DNA from: Phylloscopus collybita
Lineage: Eukaryota; Chordata; Aves; Passeriformes; Phylloscopidae
Length of the DNA stretch: 64,000 nucleotides
NCBI GenBank assembly: GCA_027886175.1
Contig: JAJNNQ010000075.1
Location: 54,931,001-54,995,000, forward strand
Direction: 5' to 3'
Positions 16,301 through 29,265 of the stretch are shown here, piece by piece. The notes beneath the pieces were generated by a model. That model was not told the origin of the DNA and ran no database searches. It worked only from the letters and a program-made list of their open reading frames with translations. Within the stretch, counting starts at the first letter, position 1, and each line of letters opens with the position of its first letter. The translations under genes were made by a program, and so were the position numbers.

Positions 16301-19300
16301 ATTGTAAGAAGGTGCAGAATTTGTCCTGTTTTAGATTCATAGAGACAACAATTGATCTGACTGCTATGTTAGTTCCTGCATTAATTCTTATTTTCTTCTT
16401 ATAGTAACTTATTAACAGATTACAGTTTTTTACAGTAAAATCTCTTATTCATTGAAAAATATCTACAGAGGGTTTAATTTTTCCTAATTTTAAAATGAGA
16501 AGACACCCAGCTCCATTTTTTTCTCCTCAGAGTCATTTATGTCTATATATACATTTGTTCTTTACTTGTAATGTAAATGGTTTGCTACAGTACAAATGCA
16601 GACATTTAACTCTTCCTCACTTAATTAAGAATTCACAGTATTGCTAATTAATGCATTAATCCACTTTCTTGTCAATTTATCTCATGTAATTTAACATTTA
16701 GGATCCAATACATTAGTAATAACACCTCACCACTAGGAATGACACCTCACTCCTAGGAATCTGTCAATTTAACCCCTGCCAGCATGGGCTCATTTCAATA
16801 ACTATATAAAAGAAAAAAATTAAGAAGAATTTCTCATTCACTTGGTGGTTTGAAAATAGGATTTGGTGCCATTAAAAAAAATCAGATATGTAATTATTCA
16901 ATTACAGGAATATATTTAATTTTATTCCTAATACTGAACTATTTTAGGTTAGACAAGATGGCCATAAAGATAGCAGCATTAGTGTCAGGAAACAAAAGAT
17001 CCTAATACTATTCACAACAATTGTCATTTCAGAGTGATTCAAATTAGATTGCTAAGTGATGAAAATCACTATTTCAAAAAAATAGACAGGGGAGGTAAGA
17101 GTAGCCATGTAACAGAAATTAATTTCCTGCATTTCATTATTTGTCACAAAAGAGTAGATTCCTGGAAGTTACTTGGAAGAAATTTAATGCCAAAGGAATA
17201 TTAAAAAAAAAAATCTCTTTTATTTTGTAATTAGATAAAAAGTTAAAAATTAAAGTACTCATTACGGTAGTGTTTCACTAGAATTTTTAGTTCACAAGAG
17301 CAAAATATTGCAAAGCAAAAATGGAATAGTCACATTTTATACCACTGTGATTCCAGTATTTTATCTTTAACATTTTATTCTTAAAAAAACCCATTGAACT
17401 CACTCTTTTACCTGTTAAATCTCTTTGAACATATTTACTTTGAGACAAGAAGAAAAAAGGCATATGAAAACACTTCAAGCAGAAAAGCTCCTTTGGAGCC
17501 ACAATTAAATGCATACTTTTAATTGTGATGATGATCATTTGAAATGTTTGCGTTGAAAAAAGCATTTATGAAAAAGGTCTTGAATCTTTGACTTAGACCT
17601 TATCTGCTGGCATAGCTGTGACCTCTAGACAGCTTTTAGAGTCTGTGCATGTATTATCAATACGTAGTCTTTGATCATATTAGCAGAAAGCCTTTTAAGG
17701 TAGATCAAAGAGATGGCATCATAAGAGGTCACCAAGGATGCACACATGCCTTAAACCCACACCAAATGCATCTAAACTATCTTTGATGTGCTTATCTGGA
17801 TGGATACGGAGGATTCAAAACCAGAGTAGAATCACTGGTTTTATTTTCAGACTTTTGTGAGTTAATTCAGTAATAGAGGGGGCTTTCAGAGGGCTGAACA
17901 TAGATATTAGCTCAGTGACCTATGCAAACTTTACAACAAAACTCGAGGTAAACTAGCACACAAGTTCAGAAGTAAGCCATTATATATGGATTATTTCTAT
18001 AGCTGTATTTTATCCAACAAGGCTGATGCAGGAATCTGCATGTTTGAACTAAGTAATCATTGATGAATCATCAGAACAATGGTACTGGAAATACTGAAAT
18101 GTGTTACTCACTGGTGTAACCAAGTACTTGAAATTACACAATATTTATTTACAGGATGCCAAAATCAGGACAGTTCCTCATCTCAGAAGGACAGGAAATA
18201 TTTGATTTTGGTCTCCCAATGTCTTTTTTAGATTCCTGTAAGACTGCCTATTTAACTTCAGTCTTTTGTATGCTTGTTTCATCCTACTTCACTTACTTAG
18301 CATCCACTTTCTGTCTTATGATTATAACTTATCATCTTTCATTTTTCTGAAGAGTACTCAACATTCAGAATGAAAATTCATTTTTTTTCTCAAGATCAGT
18401 TAAGAAACAGATAAACATGTTAGCATAAAACAGGGAACATGATGTACTTACATTTTATTTTCAGCCTTTATTTTCCAGTAATTATTTGCCAAGGAATTGG
18501 CATTTTATCCAACAACATCATGTAAGTTTTTAACCTCAGAGAAATACTGATACAAATATTTATATATTAAGCATCAAGCCTCTCTTGCAACATAGAGATG
18601 TTTCAACACAAACCATTTAAATGCTTTTTATTTCTGGGAGAGTAGGATGGGGGGGGTGTGTAAACTAAGGAAAAGTGTACAGCAACAGAAAAATGAAACC
18701 CTTTTTGATACCAAGAAACAAATAATTTTTCTCTTGCTCTAAAATATATCTCACAATTATCTGTTCCCCTGTGTAAACAGCTCAGTCTTTTAAATAAAAA
18801 CAACAATTTCCGCCTTTGACAACATTTCTCTCCTTTGATCAGTGATCTATATGAATTTCAACTTTTTAATTTCCAGTGTACCATGCTGTCATTATTCCTT
18901 CTTGGGAAAATGTTTGATCTTCATGGGAACATGCTGTGGTTGAAAATAATGACCTTGGATTAAATAAAGAAAGCAGAGCCATATCCGAAATCATGCAGAA
19001 CAATGATGCTTTTACCTCAGGCAATGTCACATTAGTTGCTCTGTGCTCAGCAGGAGCTGAAAGCTTATCCAACATATTTGCTTTGAAAATTTCAGTGATA
19101 ACATTAAATTGAAAAAACTGCTAGTAATCATGCAGGAAGGCAATAACGGAACTATAGTAAATGGCATACTTAAGTAAGTGAATAAACATATTTTAAAAAA
19201 TAAATACTCCTATTTTTCTGTTCTCATTAGGTTACATGTTTGGATCTGCCTCTGCTTTGGCCAATAATTTATACTGACTTCTATCTCTGACATTATTGTT

Positions 19301-19857
19301 TATTCCATGGAGTAAAAGCTTCCAAATTATTTTCTTCTTCTGAGAAATCCTTACTGCATATTTTCTCAGTTAGAACCATTGCTAAATCATTGTTCCTTTC
19401 TTCAAAAATCATCCCTCCATCAACTCCAATATACACTGAGATTTTCAGGATTCATTTTCTGTAAATATCAAGGACTCATATTATACTGACAAAATGTAAT
19501 GGAAATTAAATGTGGATAACATTTTGGCATGCCTGTGAAAATATTTCCTGTTCTAATGTAACAATCACAGCTCAGAAGGAAAGATGCCACATCAGTAATT
19601 CATGAACAAATCACAAACAGAAAAAATATATCTGAGAAAACTGTGATCTGCTAATGTGTGTTACAGGATCAGTCTGAGAGTCTGAACTTGGTTGAGTGAA
19701 ATATGGACTGGGAATCTTTATTTCAATTTCTGTCCAGTTCCTTTTCAGCTGCCTGACAATCTTACTTGCTGCGCGAATGAGAGACAGAACTTCAAAGAGG
19801 GGTTGCAAAAGTAATCCAAGCAGAGAGCCTTAAGTCAAAGCTTAAGCAAAAATAGGT
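13349..19857. other. Unannotated AT-rich DNA
   Basis: No gene or RNA is supported. Small local features: a T run near 14265-14280, (TTTG)n at 14941-14960, a GC-richer patch at about 15355-15515 of unknown origin, and a 20-bp tandem duplication at 16721-16760 (CACCTCACxxCTAGGAAT units). Confidence 0.45.
14941..14960. repeat. (GTTT)n simple repeat
   Basis: Five GTTT units. Confidence 0.85.
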
Positions 19858-19879
19858 CGGAGTGCGAGTTGAAGTTAAA

Positions 19880-20001
19880 CTTTATTGAAGTCTAAGTTGA
19901 AGTCAGGGTAAAGGAATTGAAATCTAAGTCTAAGTTGAAGCTATTGAAGTCATTCAAGTCATTGAAGTCATTGAGGTCAGGGTAAAAGGAATTGAAGTCA
20001 G
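19880..20001. repeat. GAAGTC-type minisatellite
   Basis: The block is built from degenerate ATTGAAGTC/TAAGTTGAAGTC units. A longer unit containing TCAGGGTAAAGGAATTGAA occurs near 19902 and again near 19977. An AATAAA on the minus strand lies at its left edge, so it may be part of a decayed LTR, but no boundaries could be fixed. Confidence 0.7.
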
Positions 20002-20005
20002 ATAT

Positions 20006-21965
20006 TATTCTCATGGTACAGTGTTATCTACTTGCTACAGCTCAAAATAGTCACAAGAATTTCCCCACAAACTACAGACAGCTTATTGTTCACATTGTTT
20101 TGGCAGCTTTTACAAAATTTCATTGTTTTAAATACCTCGAGAGTTACATATGCAACTCTCTTCCTAGTTCTTTTTCATATCTGTGTTCTCTCTGCACCAC
20201 GGCCTGTACCCAACCAAGGCTAAGATATCTTGATTCAGAAGCTCCACCATGCCTCCTGCTTCATCTCTTATCTGTTCTTCCATAATGCCATACATTATAT
20301 CATGGTTGTTTAGCTGGTTATTGACGAGATACATGCCACAAAAGGAAGAGTCTTATTCTACTTTGTTAAAAGAAGTTTCTGGACCTAGAGATAAAAGAGC
20401 TTTTAAATAAGTACTAAAAAACAATTTTTGTTACTGTTTTCAATAAACCACATAATTATAATAATTATAATTTTTCATTTTCTCAGGGGTGTCTCCTCTA
20501 ATATTTCTGTAACATTTGTTGATAATAGTATGATGGGAATGAGCCAGAGAAAGGGCCTGGCACAAAATATCTTCCAGCTTTGTATTTCCTATTGCAAATG
20601 TTGAAGGTCAACAAATGGATGATCTGACACAGCAAGACAAGTTTTTTCTTCAGATGTACTCTTGCAGAGTTGCTGCTCGTATTTCCCTCTAGTTACCATT
20701 CTGTCTATCTTGTCCAAGACTGTTACAATGGGTTACAGTAAAAATTTCAGGAAGGCTTTTATTCTTTCCATCATATTGTTTCAAAAATGTACTTTTCTGT
20801 AATTGACAAATATAGGATGATGCTATATTTAAGAAGCACAGTAATTCCTTCTAGATTTGTAGGAATATGTGAAGAGTCATTCAAGAAATACATAAAAATG
20901 CAGAAAGTTATTTGCAATTTACTGCTACAAGAAAATTTAGGAGCAAAAGCATTCCTGTGAGTTTAAAAATTAGTATTTTTGGGGTGGGGAGTTTATATGC
21001 TGTTGTAGCTTTTTAGTGTGACTTTTATCCCTTTAAGTAAATATTCTTACCTCTCAGGGTATGAATCATCTTTTACACATAATTATGACCACACTATTCA
21101 ACAATTTTCTGTGTTATCTGGAAACCAGCTTAATGACTGTGCTGTCACTGAGATCAGATGTTAAATTCTAACAATGTTAAATTCTAACATTGTCTTAGTA
21201 TTGAACACTACCTGCACAACTTTTAAAGGAAACAGACTAAGGGAAAAAAATTTGCAGATCAGTAATGGAACTGAAAAAAATTTACCAGCAAACCTAAAAT
21301 GTACACAAAGTTTTTAAAGGATTTTTTTTCCAATAACGTGCAAATATTTATTTCCCAAATTCTACTGGTTCTTGTCTTGAAATAAGTACTATCAGGGACA
21401 GTTAGTTCCAGCTTTGTACCTTAATGAGCACCTTGAAAAGCAGTTTTCATCTAATCTGAATTTAGATACCTATCTTAGATACTGTAAAAAAAGAAGCTTC
21501 TTAAATAATCACCTTACTTTTTTTTTTTCCTCCGTGCCAGAAAGATTGGAAAATTTACAATATTTTACTTTTTAATTTCTTTTCTTACAATGAAAATTTC
21601 AATTAAGAGATTTCTGTTAGAAGGGTTTTCACCTGGCAATTAGAGGGAAAGAGAGAGAGATTGAGTTCCTCTAAATTTCCTAAGGGTCCTTAAAGTCGGA
21701 GGCATTGCTTATATCTATTTTCATAAATAGGCTGGATTGACCTTGGCTGGATGCCAGGTGCCCACACAGATTTTTGACCACTCACTCTCCATCAAAAGGG
21801 CAAGAGGAAGAAAGTATCATTAAAAGGTTGTGGATGAAGATAAGACAGGGAGACTACTTACCAACTGCCATCAAGGACAGAACAGACTTCAATTTGGGAT
21901 AGTAATGTATTCTCTTTCAAGTATTTGCAACAAAATAGGGTGCTGAGAAGTCAAATTAAATTAGA
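20006..21965. other. Unannotated AT-rich DNA
   Basis: No gene is supported. A short tandem duplication (TGTTAAATTCTAACA units) lies at about 21159-21194. Confidence 0.45.
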
Positions 21966-22560
21966 AGCACCTTTCTCCATCCCTTCCTTCTTTCCAAGAT
22001 CAGCTTCACTCTGACTTTTCTACCTCCTGAGCAGTGCTGGGGGATAGGAAATGGGGGTTCCTAACAGTGTGTCTATGACTCTTCTTGCTCATCACAATCA
22101 GGCTGCAGCTCCTCAAGAACTGTTCCAGAATGGGTCCTCTCCATGGGGTAAAATCCTACAGGAACAGGCTGATCCAGTGTAGGATCCTGCAGGTACTGCA
22201 GGTGGATATCTGCTTCACCTTGGACCTCCTTGGGCTGCAGGGGGACTGCCTTCCTCACCACAGCCTGCACCCCCCTCTGCAAGGGAATCTCCTCTCCTCC
22301 TTCTTCAGGGCCCGTGGTGTCTCTGGGGCTGCCTCTCTCACATATTCTCACTCCCCTCTCCCAGCTGTTTTGGCACAGAGATTTTTTACCCTATCTTAAA
22401 TATATTATCACAGAGATGCTACCAGTATTGCTGAGAGACTCAGCTTCAGCCAGCAGGGCGTCCTTCTAAGAGCCAGCTGGAATTGACTCTGCCCAACATG
22501 CAGGCAACTCCTGGCGCCTTTTCACAGAAAACACAACTGCCACCCCCAGTCTTATCAAAA
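21966..22560 (-). mobile_element. Old avian LTR-like interspersed repeat, minus strand
   Basis: GC-richer than its surroundings. On the minus strand it has a GGAGCAGATATCCACCTGCA-like block (here with AAGCAGATATCCACCTGCAG), repeated gggTCC/TGCAG modules, and an ATATTTAAG TATA-like text. It resembles a familiar avian LTR-type repeat family whose name I cannot fix from sequence alone. It is diverged, and its termini and target duplications are not clear. The same family appears inverted at 26636-27279. Confidence 0.6.
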
Positions 22561-25500
22561 TCCTATACAATACTTAAATCCAAGAGTACATATTTTCTTG
22601 TGTTTTATTTTTTCTAACAGATTTATAATATAAAATGTAATTATATTTGTTGTTTTCCCTTTATACTGACTTTTGATTAGTCAGAAAATGTTAAAATATC
22701 TTTGCATTATAATATTTGTCACTTGGATCTGAATGATAAAAATACAATAATTTGGGGGGCAAGATGTGTTTTGGGTTTAATTTTGGAAAAAAAAAAACAA
22801 ACCTGCAGATAATATTGAAATAGAATGCATGGAAAGTAAATGTTGAGTTGAATTTCAAATCAAATTAATCAAAATTAATCACATACTCAGGAAAACGGAA
22901 ATAGATACACTGTAAATTTGTCAATTCCTAATTTCAACTACAAATTATCAGTGCTCAAGGGAAAGGGAAAGATGAGAGTCAACAACAGAAAATTGGGTTT
23001 GCAGGCTAGAAATCAAACAATGAAAGAATAGTGGAGCAAGAATGGTAAACTGAAGCGGTGGTAAATAAACAGGGAATAGCAAAAGCAAGATTTTCTTTTG
23101 CAAAAAGTAAAGCTTTTTCTTCTTTTTGTAGAGCTTTTCATTTTGTATTCTAAGATGAGAGGAGACTCTAGAAATAGGAAAAATAACAACATACTTCTCT
23201 GTGAAGAATTGGCTGCTCCTGTAATCATGAATCATTTAGCTATAATGTACAACAGTATGGAGATGGCTATAGAATACTTTGGGAAACAAGAAAAGCAAAT
23301 TTTAAAATAGTGTATTGTCCCTCATCTGTTTGAAGGTACCTGTTGGCTTTTCAATTACCTGCATCTGAATTCCAAGAGAAAATTCTTTATTACTACTGCT
23401 TAAAAAAATTTGTCTTTGTAGCAAAGCTTTGCACAAACCACCATTAATTCAGCAATATTTAATGTCTTGAAAAGATTATAGTACGTTAGAGGATCAGAAT
23501 TAAAAGAGGATTTCTCATTTAATGATTTGACCCTTGGAAAGGGGAAAACTCCTGTGCTTATATTCTGATTTAGTGATTTCTTTAAAATTAAGACAATACT
23601 CACCCATGACTTGCAATAAAAACTAGATAAGGTCCAACTTTGTCTTCCTCATCTCCAATCTCTCACATTCCAAAAAATCCCCCCTTGGTTTAGGCTAGTT
23701 CTGTTCTTGCTGATGTAAAAAAATAAAAAAAAAGAAAAGGAATGTAAAATTATTTGTGGTCTGATAGGTAGCAAATAACTGCATATTATTTATGATATAA
23801 AATCAGTGCCTCTTACTTGTAAAACAAAGCCTAAGAAATAGAACAACAGACAAATAGTATGTCTAGTGTAAAAAAAAAAATATATATATACTACAAAAAA
23901 GCAGACTTAATCCAGTATGTATTTAGTATAAAAAGGCATATGAAAATTTACCCAATTTCATGACAGCTGGAAGTTATCAGTTTAGTTGCTAATTATACCA
24001 GGTCACCATAATAGAGGGCAGTATGACACATAGACAGAACTTATTCAAACACCTCATTTTAAACCTAGTGCTTCAATGCCAATTTTCTAGAACAAAGAAT
24101 GCATTTTAGCCTTATTTATTTCTTATTTGTGCCTTTTGCAAGAGTGGTTCAAGAGTTAAATTTGTGCTCCTTAGGTACATCTGGAATTCCATACAAGAAA
24201 TGCCAAAACCCTTACACAAACAGTAAAAGTGGTCACTTTAGTCCTCTCACACAAAAATGAGTAGCATCCACATCTGAAAAAGAAACTGATGGGAAGACTG
24301 TTGAAAGACCCTCTCAGACTGGCCTTCCATCGGAGACCAGTGGTGAAATTCACAGTCACAGAAGGCATAGAATCCTTTAATGGACATACAAGTCAGGCAG
24401 GTTACATTCCCACGAATTGTCATTCATGTCAGCACATTTTCTCTTCCATAGAACATGAAGAAGCAGCTGGATTCAACTCTGATGCAACTAACAGGAAAAA
24501 AATATGCCCAACCTGGGATTTATGTTCATTAGTATATGCTTTTATTGCATTCCTGTTTCTGTGTCCCAAAATTCCTGATACTTTCAGATATTCTTAGAAG
24601 CCAATAGTTTTGATGTGAAGAACCTACTGTTAATATGATCTGCCTATTATATGAACTCTGAAGATAAGAGAATTTTCACAGAAATACACTATACTACAAA
24701 TACTGGTCTAGATTGCAGATATCAAAGGGTAACCCAAAAAGTGATTTATTATGTTTAAAACCATTTCAGTAATTTTACCCAGGAAATAAGTTTCGAAATG
24801 TTAAGAGCTTCTTTAGGCAGATGATTTTTATAGCACTGTAGGCGCTATATGCCACAATGGCCAGCATCAGCAATTGTACTCTTTTCTTGGCCTGAGTCAG
24901 AACACTTCCAAAGCCATATAAATTAAACCAGACTATCTTTAGAAGCGTTTAGTTTTAAATCACTCTCTGATTTACAGAGAAACAATTCTTTCCAGTTTCA
25001 AAATTTCCAGTTCTTTAACTGCAGCTTCGAGAGACACTGTGAGACCGTGCCAGGTGCCAGGCTAAATGGTCCAGAAGTTTTGTACAGCAACCACTTTGAG
25101 CAGTTCAAGAGATTTTTTATAGTAGTTCTACAAAAATCATTTCTTTGCCTCTGAATTACCCAGAACACCAAATTAAAAAACATGTTTCCATTGTACCCTT
25201 GTAATCTGACAAATTTAATTTTGTTCCTTTATTTTGAGTTGGCCTTACCTGGCATACCTCACAAAAACATTGAAACACTTCATCTTCATTTGGCATATAA
25301 GCATCACCCTCTGTTCAGAAAGGAAAAAAGATCAAAAGCCCTATTATTAACTCTGTTAGCTATATGAGAAGCAAAAATCTAATTTAGTTACAAAGAAATA
25401 ATAGCTGCTGTCTCAAAGAAATGGCTGTTTCATTCTCTCATTCACTTGTTTGTCTCTCAGTGTCTTTCTTACCTACAATTTAGAGGATTTTTTTTTAAAT

Positions 25501-26635
25501 GGACTAGAAGTTAGACCCTCCAGAAGATTAAGGGTTTTCATTTTTCTTCCAACTTCCAAACTAAGATCTCCTCCTTTTTTTTATTTTAGAAAAGAAATCA
25601 CTGAAAGGTTAAGACAGGTCCATAACCAGTTTGAGTTACAGGCTAATAAATGTTTGGATCACACAAGCTTATCTGGGTCTAGGCAATAAGATTCTAGTTT
25701 AACAAAGCTGAGGTCAGGAAATTGAACTTGTAAAATGGAGCATTCATGCAGAACAAAGAGATGACACAGATATTGACATTTTTTTTACTGAAACCTCCAT
25801 ACTTTTATGTGTTTATAAATTACCTAAGATCAGAGTTTGCAGGTCAAGAAATTGAGAAATTTTTTATCTAAATATGAATGAGAAGAGCCAGAAGACTTGT
25901 GCAATAATGCGAAGCAATATCTGTAGTAAACTCCTATTAAACACATAGTGTTTAAAATTTTAAAGAATAAAATATAAATGTTTTAAGCAAATAGATGCAA
26001 TTGCCTGTTAATAAAGATGCAGTAGGAACTAAAAACTCTAAAAGATCCTTTTCTTCTGATTTCTGGAATTGTGTGATAAAGCAGTAAGTTTTATACTTAG
26101 GCTTTGTTTAAGTGCTTGTTCCTCATATACTCCCAAGCAGTATATGGGACTAGTGCTAGAGTAATCTTTAGTCTGGCTCAGCACAGCCATGAAAATACTT
26201 TTATACTTGCTCATAATCCTCATCACACCCCATATAACTAAACCATAAAAGCAAAGAATAACAAAATCTATAATGCCTTCACTAAGGAGTGTCTCTTGTA
26301 GAAGAATGATATATGGCTAAAGAAAAAGCTACCTCAGGAAAAGTATGTGGGACTGGTAAAAGGCTTGTTTGTTTGAGTAGGAGTAGAGACATTTGAATAA
26401 AGTTTAATCTCTAAAATGGTGAAAGCAGACCTGGGTAACTCACAGCATCACTGACAGTGATGATCCACAATGACCTCATAGATTAAGAAAATTGTTACAA
26501 AGATTTACAAATCAGCAGTTCCAGAGGAAATTTAGTATCTTCACAGACAGATCATTTATGCTTTGAAGATTCTGTAAGCAGCATGATTTGGTGCAATTCA
26601 TCCATAACATATAGAGAAGGTAACTTCAGACCAGG
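22561..26635. other. Unannotated AT-rich DNA
   Basis: No gene or repeat family is recognised. Poly-A and AT dinucleotide runs occur (for example 23870-23890). Short frames here lack any recognisable domain. Confidence 0.45.
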
Positions 26636-27279
26636 AGCTGCCCTCCATGCTGGAGACAGACAGCTTCAATGGATCTACTACAGGATGTTGCTGAACCTCT
26701 CAGCCAAGATGGTGATGCCCCTTGAAGTCGTATTTTAGAAACAGAAAAATGCCACTGCAGCTTCCCCTACAGCTGGTGCAGACACCAAAAAGGAGCAGAC
26801 ATCTACACTTGAGCTTATAGAGAAGTCCTTGCTGGAGCGGGTTTACCCTGAATGACTGCAGTCCATGGACAGGGTCCATTTATGGAGCAGAGGAGACCTA
26901 AGAAGAGGAAGAAGCTGATACACAGTGACCACAACCCACCTCTCCATCTTCCCACACCAGTCAAAGGATAACAGGTAGAGAAGCTGGGAACAGATGTGTT
27001 AAGTTGAGCCTGGAAAAGGAAAAGGAACAGCAAAGAGCGATGTTTTGATTTTTGTATTTGTTTCTCACCATTCAAATCCATTTTAACTTTCAAAAAACAA
27101 ATTAAGTTTCCCCAAGTTTAGTCTGTTTTGAATGTGAAGGTAATTGGCAAATGATCTCCCTGTCTTTATCCTCAGCCATCCACTTTTTCATCTCATATTC
27201 CTCCCCTGACCTGTTGGGAAGGGGGTGTGAGAGAGTGTCTGGAGGGGGGTTTGACCCTCAGTCAAGTTAACACACCACA
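26636..27279 (+). mobile_element. Old avian LTR-like interspersed repeat, plus strand
   Basis: This appears to be the same family as 21966-22560 but in the opposite orientation. Its 3' part carries AGTTTCCCCAAGTTTAGTCT followed by GTAATTGGCAAATGATCTCC. It ends in GGTGTGAGAGAGTG and a terminal AACACACCACA, which fits the CA end of an LTR. It is degenerate and non-coding. Confidence 0.6.
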
Positions 27280-29031
27280 GGTAGAAAGTCACAGCCCTTA
27301 AGTAATTTACCAGAGCACAGGAGGGCACACAAATCCTTTCATTCATGAATAAATTGCTTGGTCATGTGATTTCTGTGGAAGATTTCCCAAGCAGTCTTAC
27401 CCGTGTTCTTGGACTCTTAACTGCAGAATGACAAGGACAGTCTTTCGCTGCAGCTGAATTCAGCTGCTGAAAGGTCCTGTTTACCATATACACACTTCTA
27501 AATTTTTTTCCCTTGCAAGCTTGAGCCCACAGGATGATTTGGCTGACACATTCACTTGATAGAAAATTAATCCTCTCTTCCCTCCCACATGCTGAGAAGT
27601 GTACTTTCTGTCATCAGTGAGTTGAACCAACTCATCCTTCTGGGAAACTGCATAAAGATAGACGATACAGGGGAAGAGGAGGAAAAAAGACTGGGCAATG
27701 TGTCAAAGTTATATCAGATGAGGTATGAAAGGAAAATGTACCTTGCTAAATGTCTGTAGAAATGCTTGGTGAACTTGCAGTTGAATATTTGGTGATTTTT
27801 GATTTTTTTCTATACTTCAAAATTAGTGTCTACCTGATATTTCTGTTTTTCCACATGCATTTGGAATGGAAATCTATCTGTAGGTGTCATAAAAAAGCAA
27901 ATATCATTTGCTGCCTAAGGGTAGTAGTGAAACCACATTTGTCTTTTCCTACATTTACAGTTAGAATCATTTTGTGTATTTACACATCTTTCAGACCTAG
28001 TATTGCAGTAAGTATACAGGCAGACTTTTAAATCTTCAAGTGGGGAGAAGAATTACATCTGTCTGTAGCAGGCAGTAACTGGAATAAAACACCCTGGAGG
28101 ATAAACTCTCATTGTTAAAAATATGTGATGGCCTCAGTGGTTCCAGATTCCTTAGTAAATGCCAAACACTATGTGATGTGATCAATGAGAGCTCTAAATT
28201 GAAAAGGAGTTAACTCCAGGAGAATTTTTCATCCAAAGCAGTATATTAATAGTGAATTTCATAATTTAAGAAAATTAACCAATTATATAGTTCATTTATG
28301 ATCAGATTTTCCTCAAAATAACTTTTTGAATCAAATATAATTTAATCTTATATCAATAAGACTGATACATAAAACATATCTCGAATCTTAGTAAAATTTC
28401 ATTGATCCTTCCAGCAATAAGAGCATGAAGAGAGAACAAAAAATGGCCGGTTCCAAAAGCTGCTGATATAACTAATGTTAGACATACATATGAACATTGA
28501 TTTAAAATAAAACATAAAATTGAAAAAGAAGGCTGATGACCTTTTTGTTTGCCAACATTTTCTGGAAGAAACAGTACCCTGAAATTTAAAATTAGGGGCC
28601 CTGGCTTGTTAGCAAGAGTTTTATTTACATCACTGGAAGGGCAGTGCCTGTGAGAATACCAAAGCTTCTTGGATGAATAAAGGGATCTAACTGAAATGGC
28701 CATGGCTACAAGTCTTTTAAAATGGTGGAGTTTTCTAAGGATCAGGAAATTACTGTTTTTCTCAAATGAGTGAAGAATTCATAAATCAGGGAGGCTAGAG
28801 GAACTGGTTAAGATTCCTGATGTCATGCTGTGAACACCAGATCATCTAACACTCTTACAAACTCTTTTTTATTTTGTAGGACACACCAGTGAACAGACTA
28901 AGAGGTAGGAAATATAGTCTTGGAGATTCTATAAATGAGAAGGAGATGGAACTCACACATCATGCACACATGCTGCGCCACCTGCTCTTTGTGTAAAAAA
29001 GAACTTGCACAAAAACTACATTTTGGGAACG
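27280..29031. other. Unannotated AT-rich DNA
   Basis: Nothing beyond short broken frames is seen. Confidence 0.4.
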
Positions 29032-29265
29032 GTATATATTACATATTACATTTTACATATTACATATAATATATTGCATATAATATATTAAATATTATAT
29101 GTTATATGCTATATGTTATATGCTATATGTTATATGTTATATTATATATTACATATTACATATTACATATTATATATGATGATATAGGATATATGATATG
29201 TTATATGCTATATATTATATATTGTATATTGTATTTTATATATTATATATTGTATATTATATTAT
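29032..29265. repeat. AT-rich imperfect palindromic repeat block
   Basis: About 230 bases made almost only of A and T, in variants of TATATTACATA, TGTTATATGC and TATATTGTAT. Self-complementary units are dense, so hairpins or cruciforms are likely. It resembles an AT-rich minisatellite. Confidence 0.85.

Noticed and set aside
19880..20001. CRISPR array
   Set aside because: The repeats are short, degenerate and contiguous, without unique spacers, and the sequence is from a vertebrate.
24289..24597. 102-codon + strand frame
   Set aside because: No recognisable domain, no splice or promoter context, and length within chance expectation.
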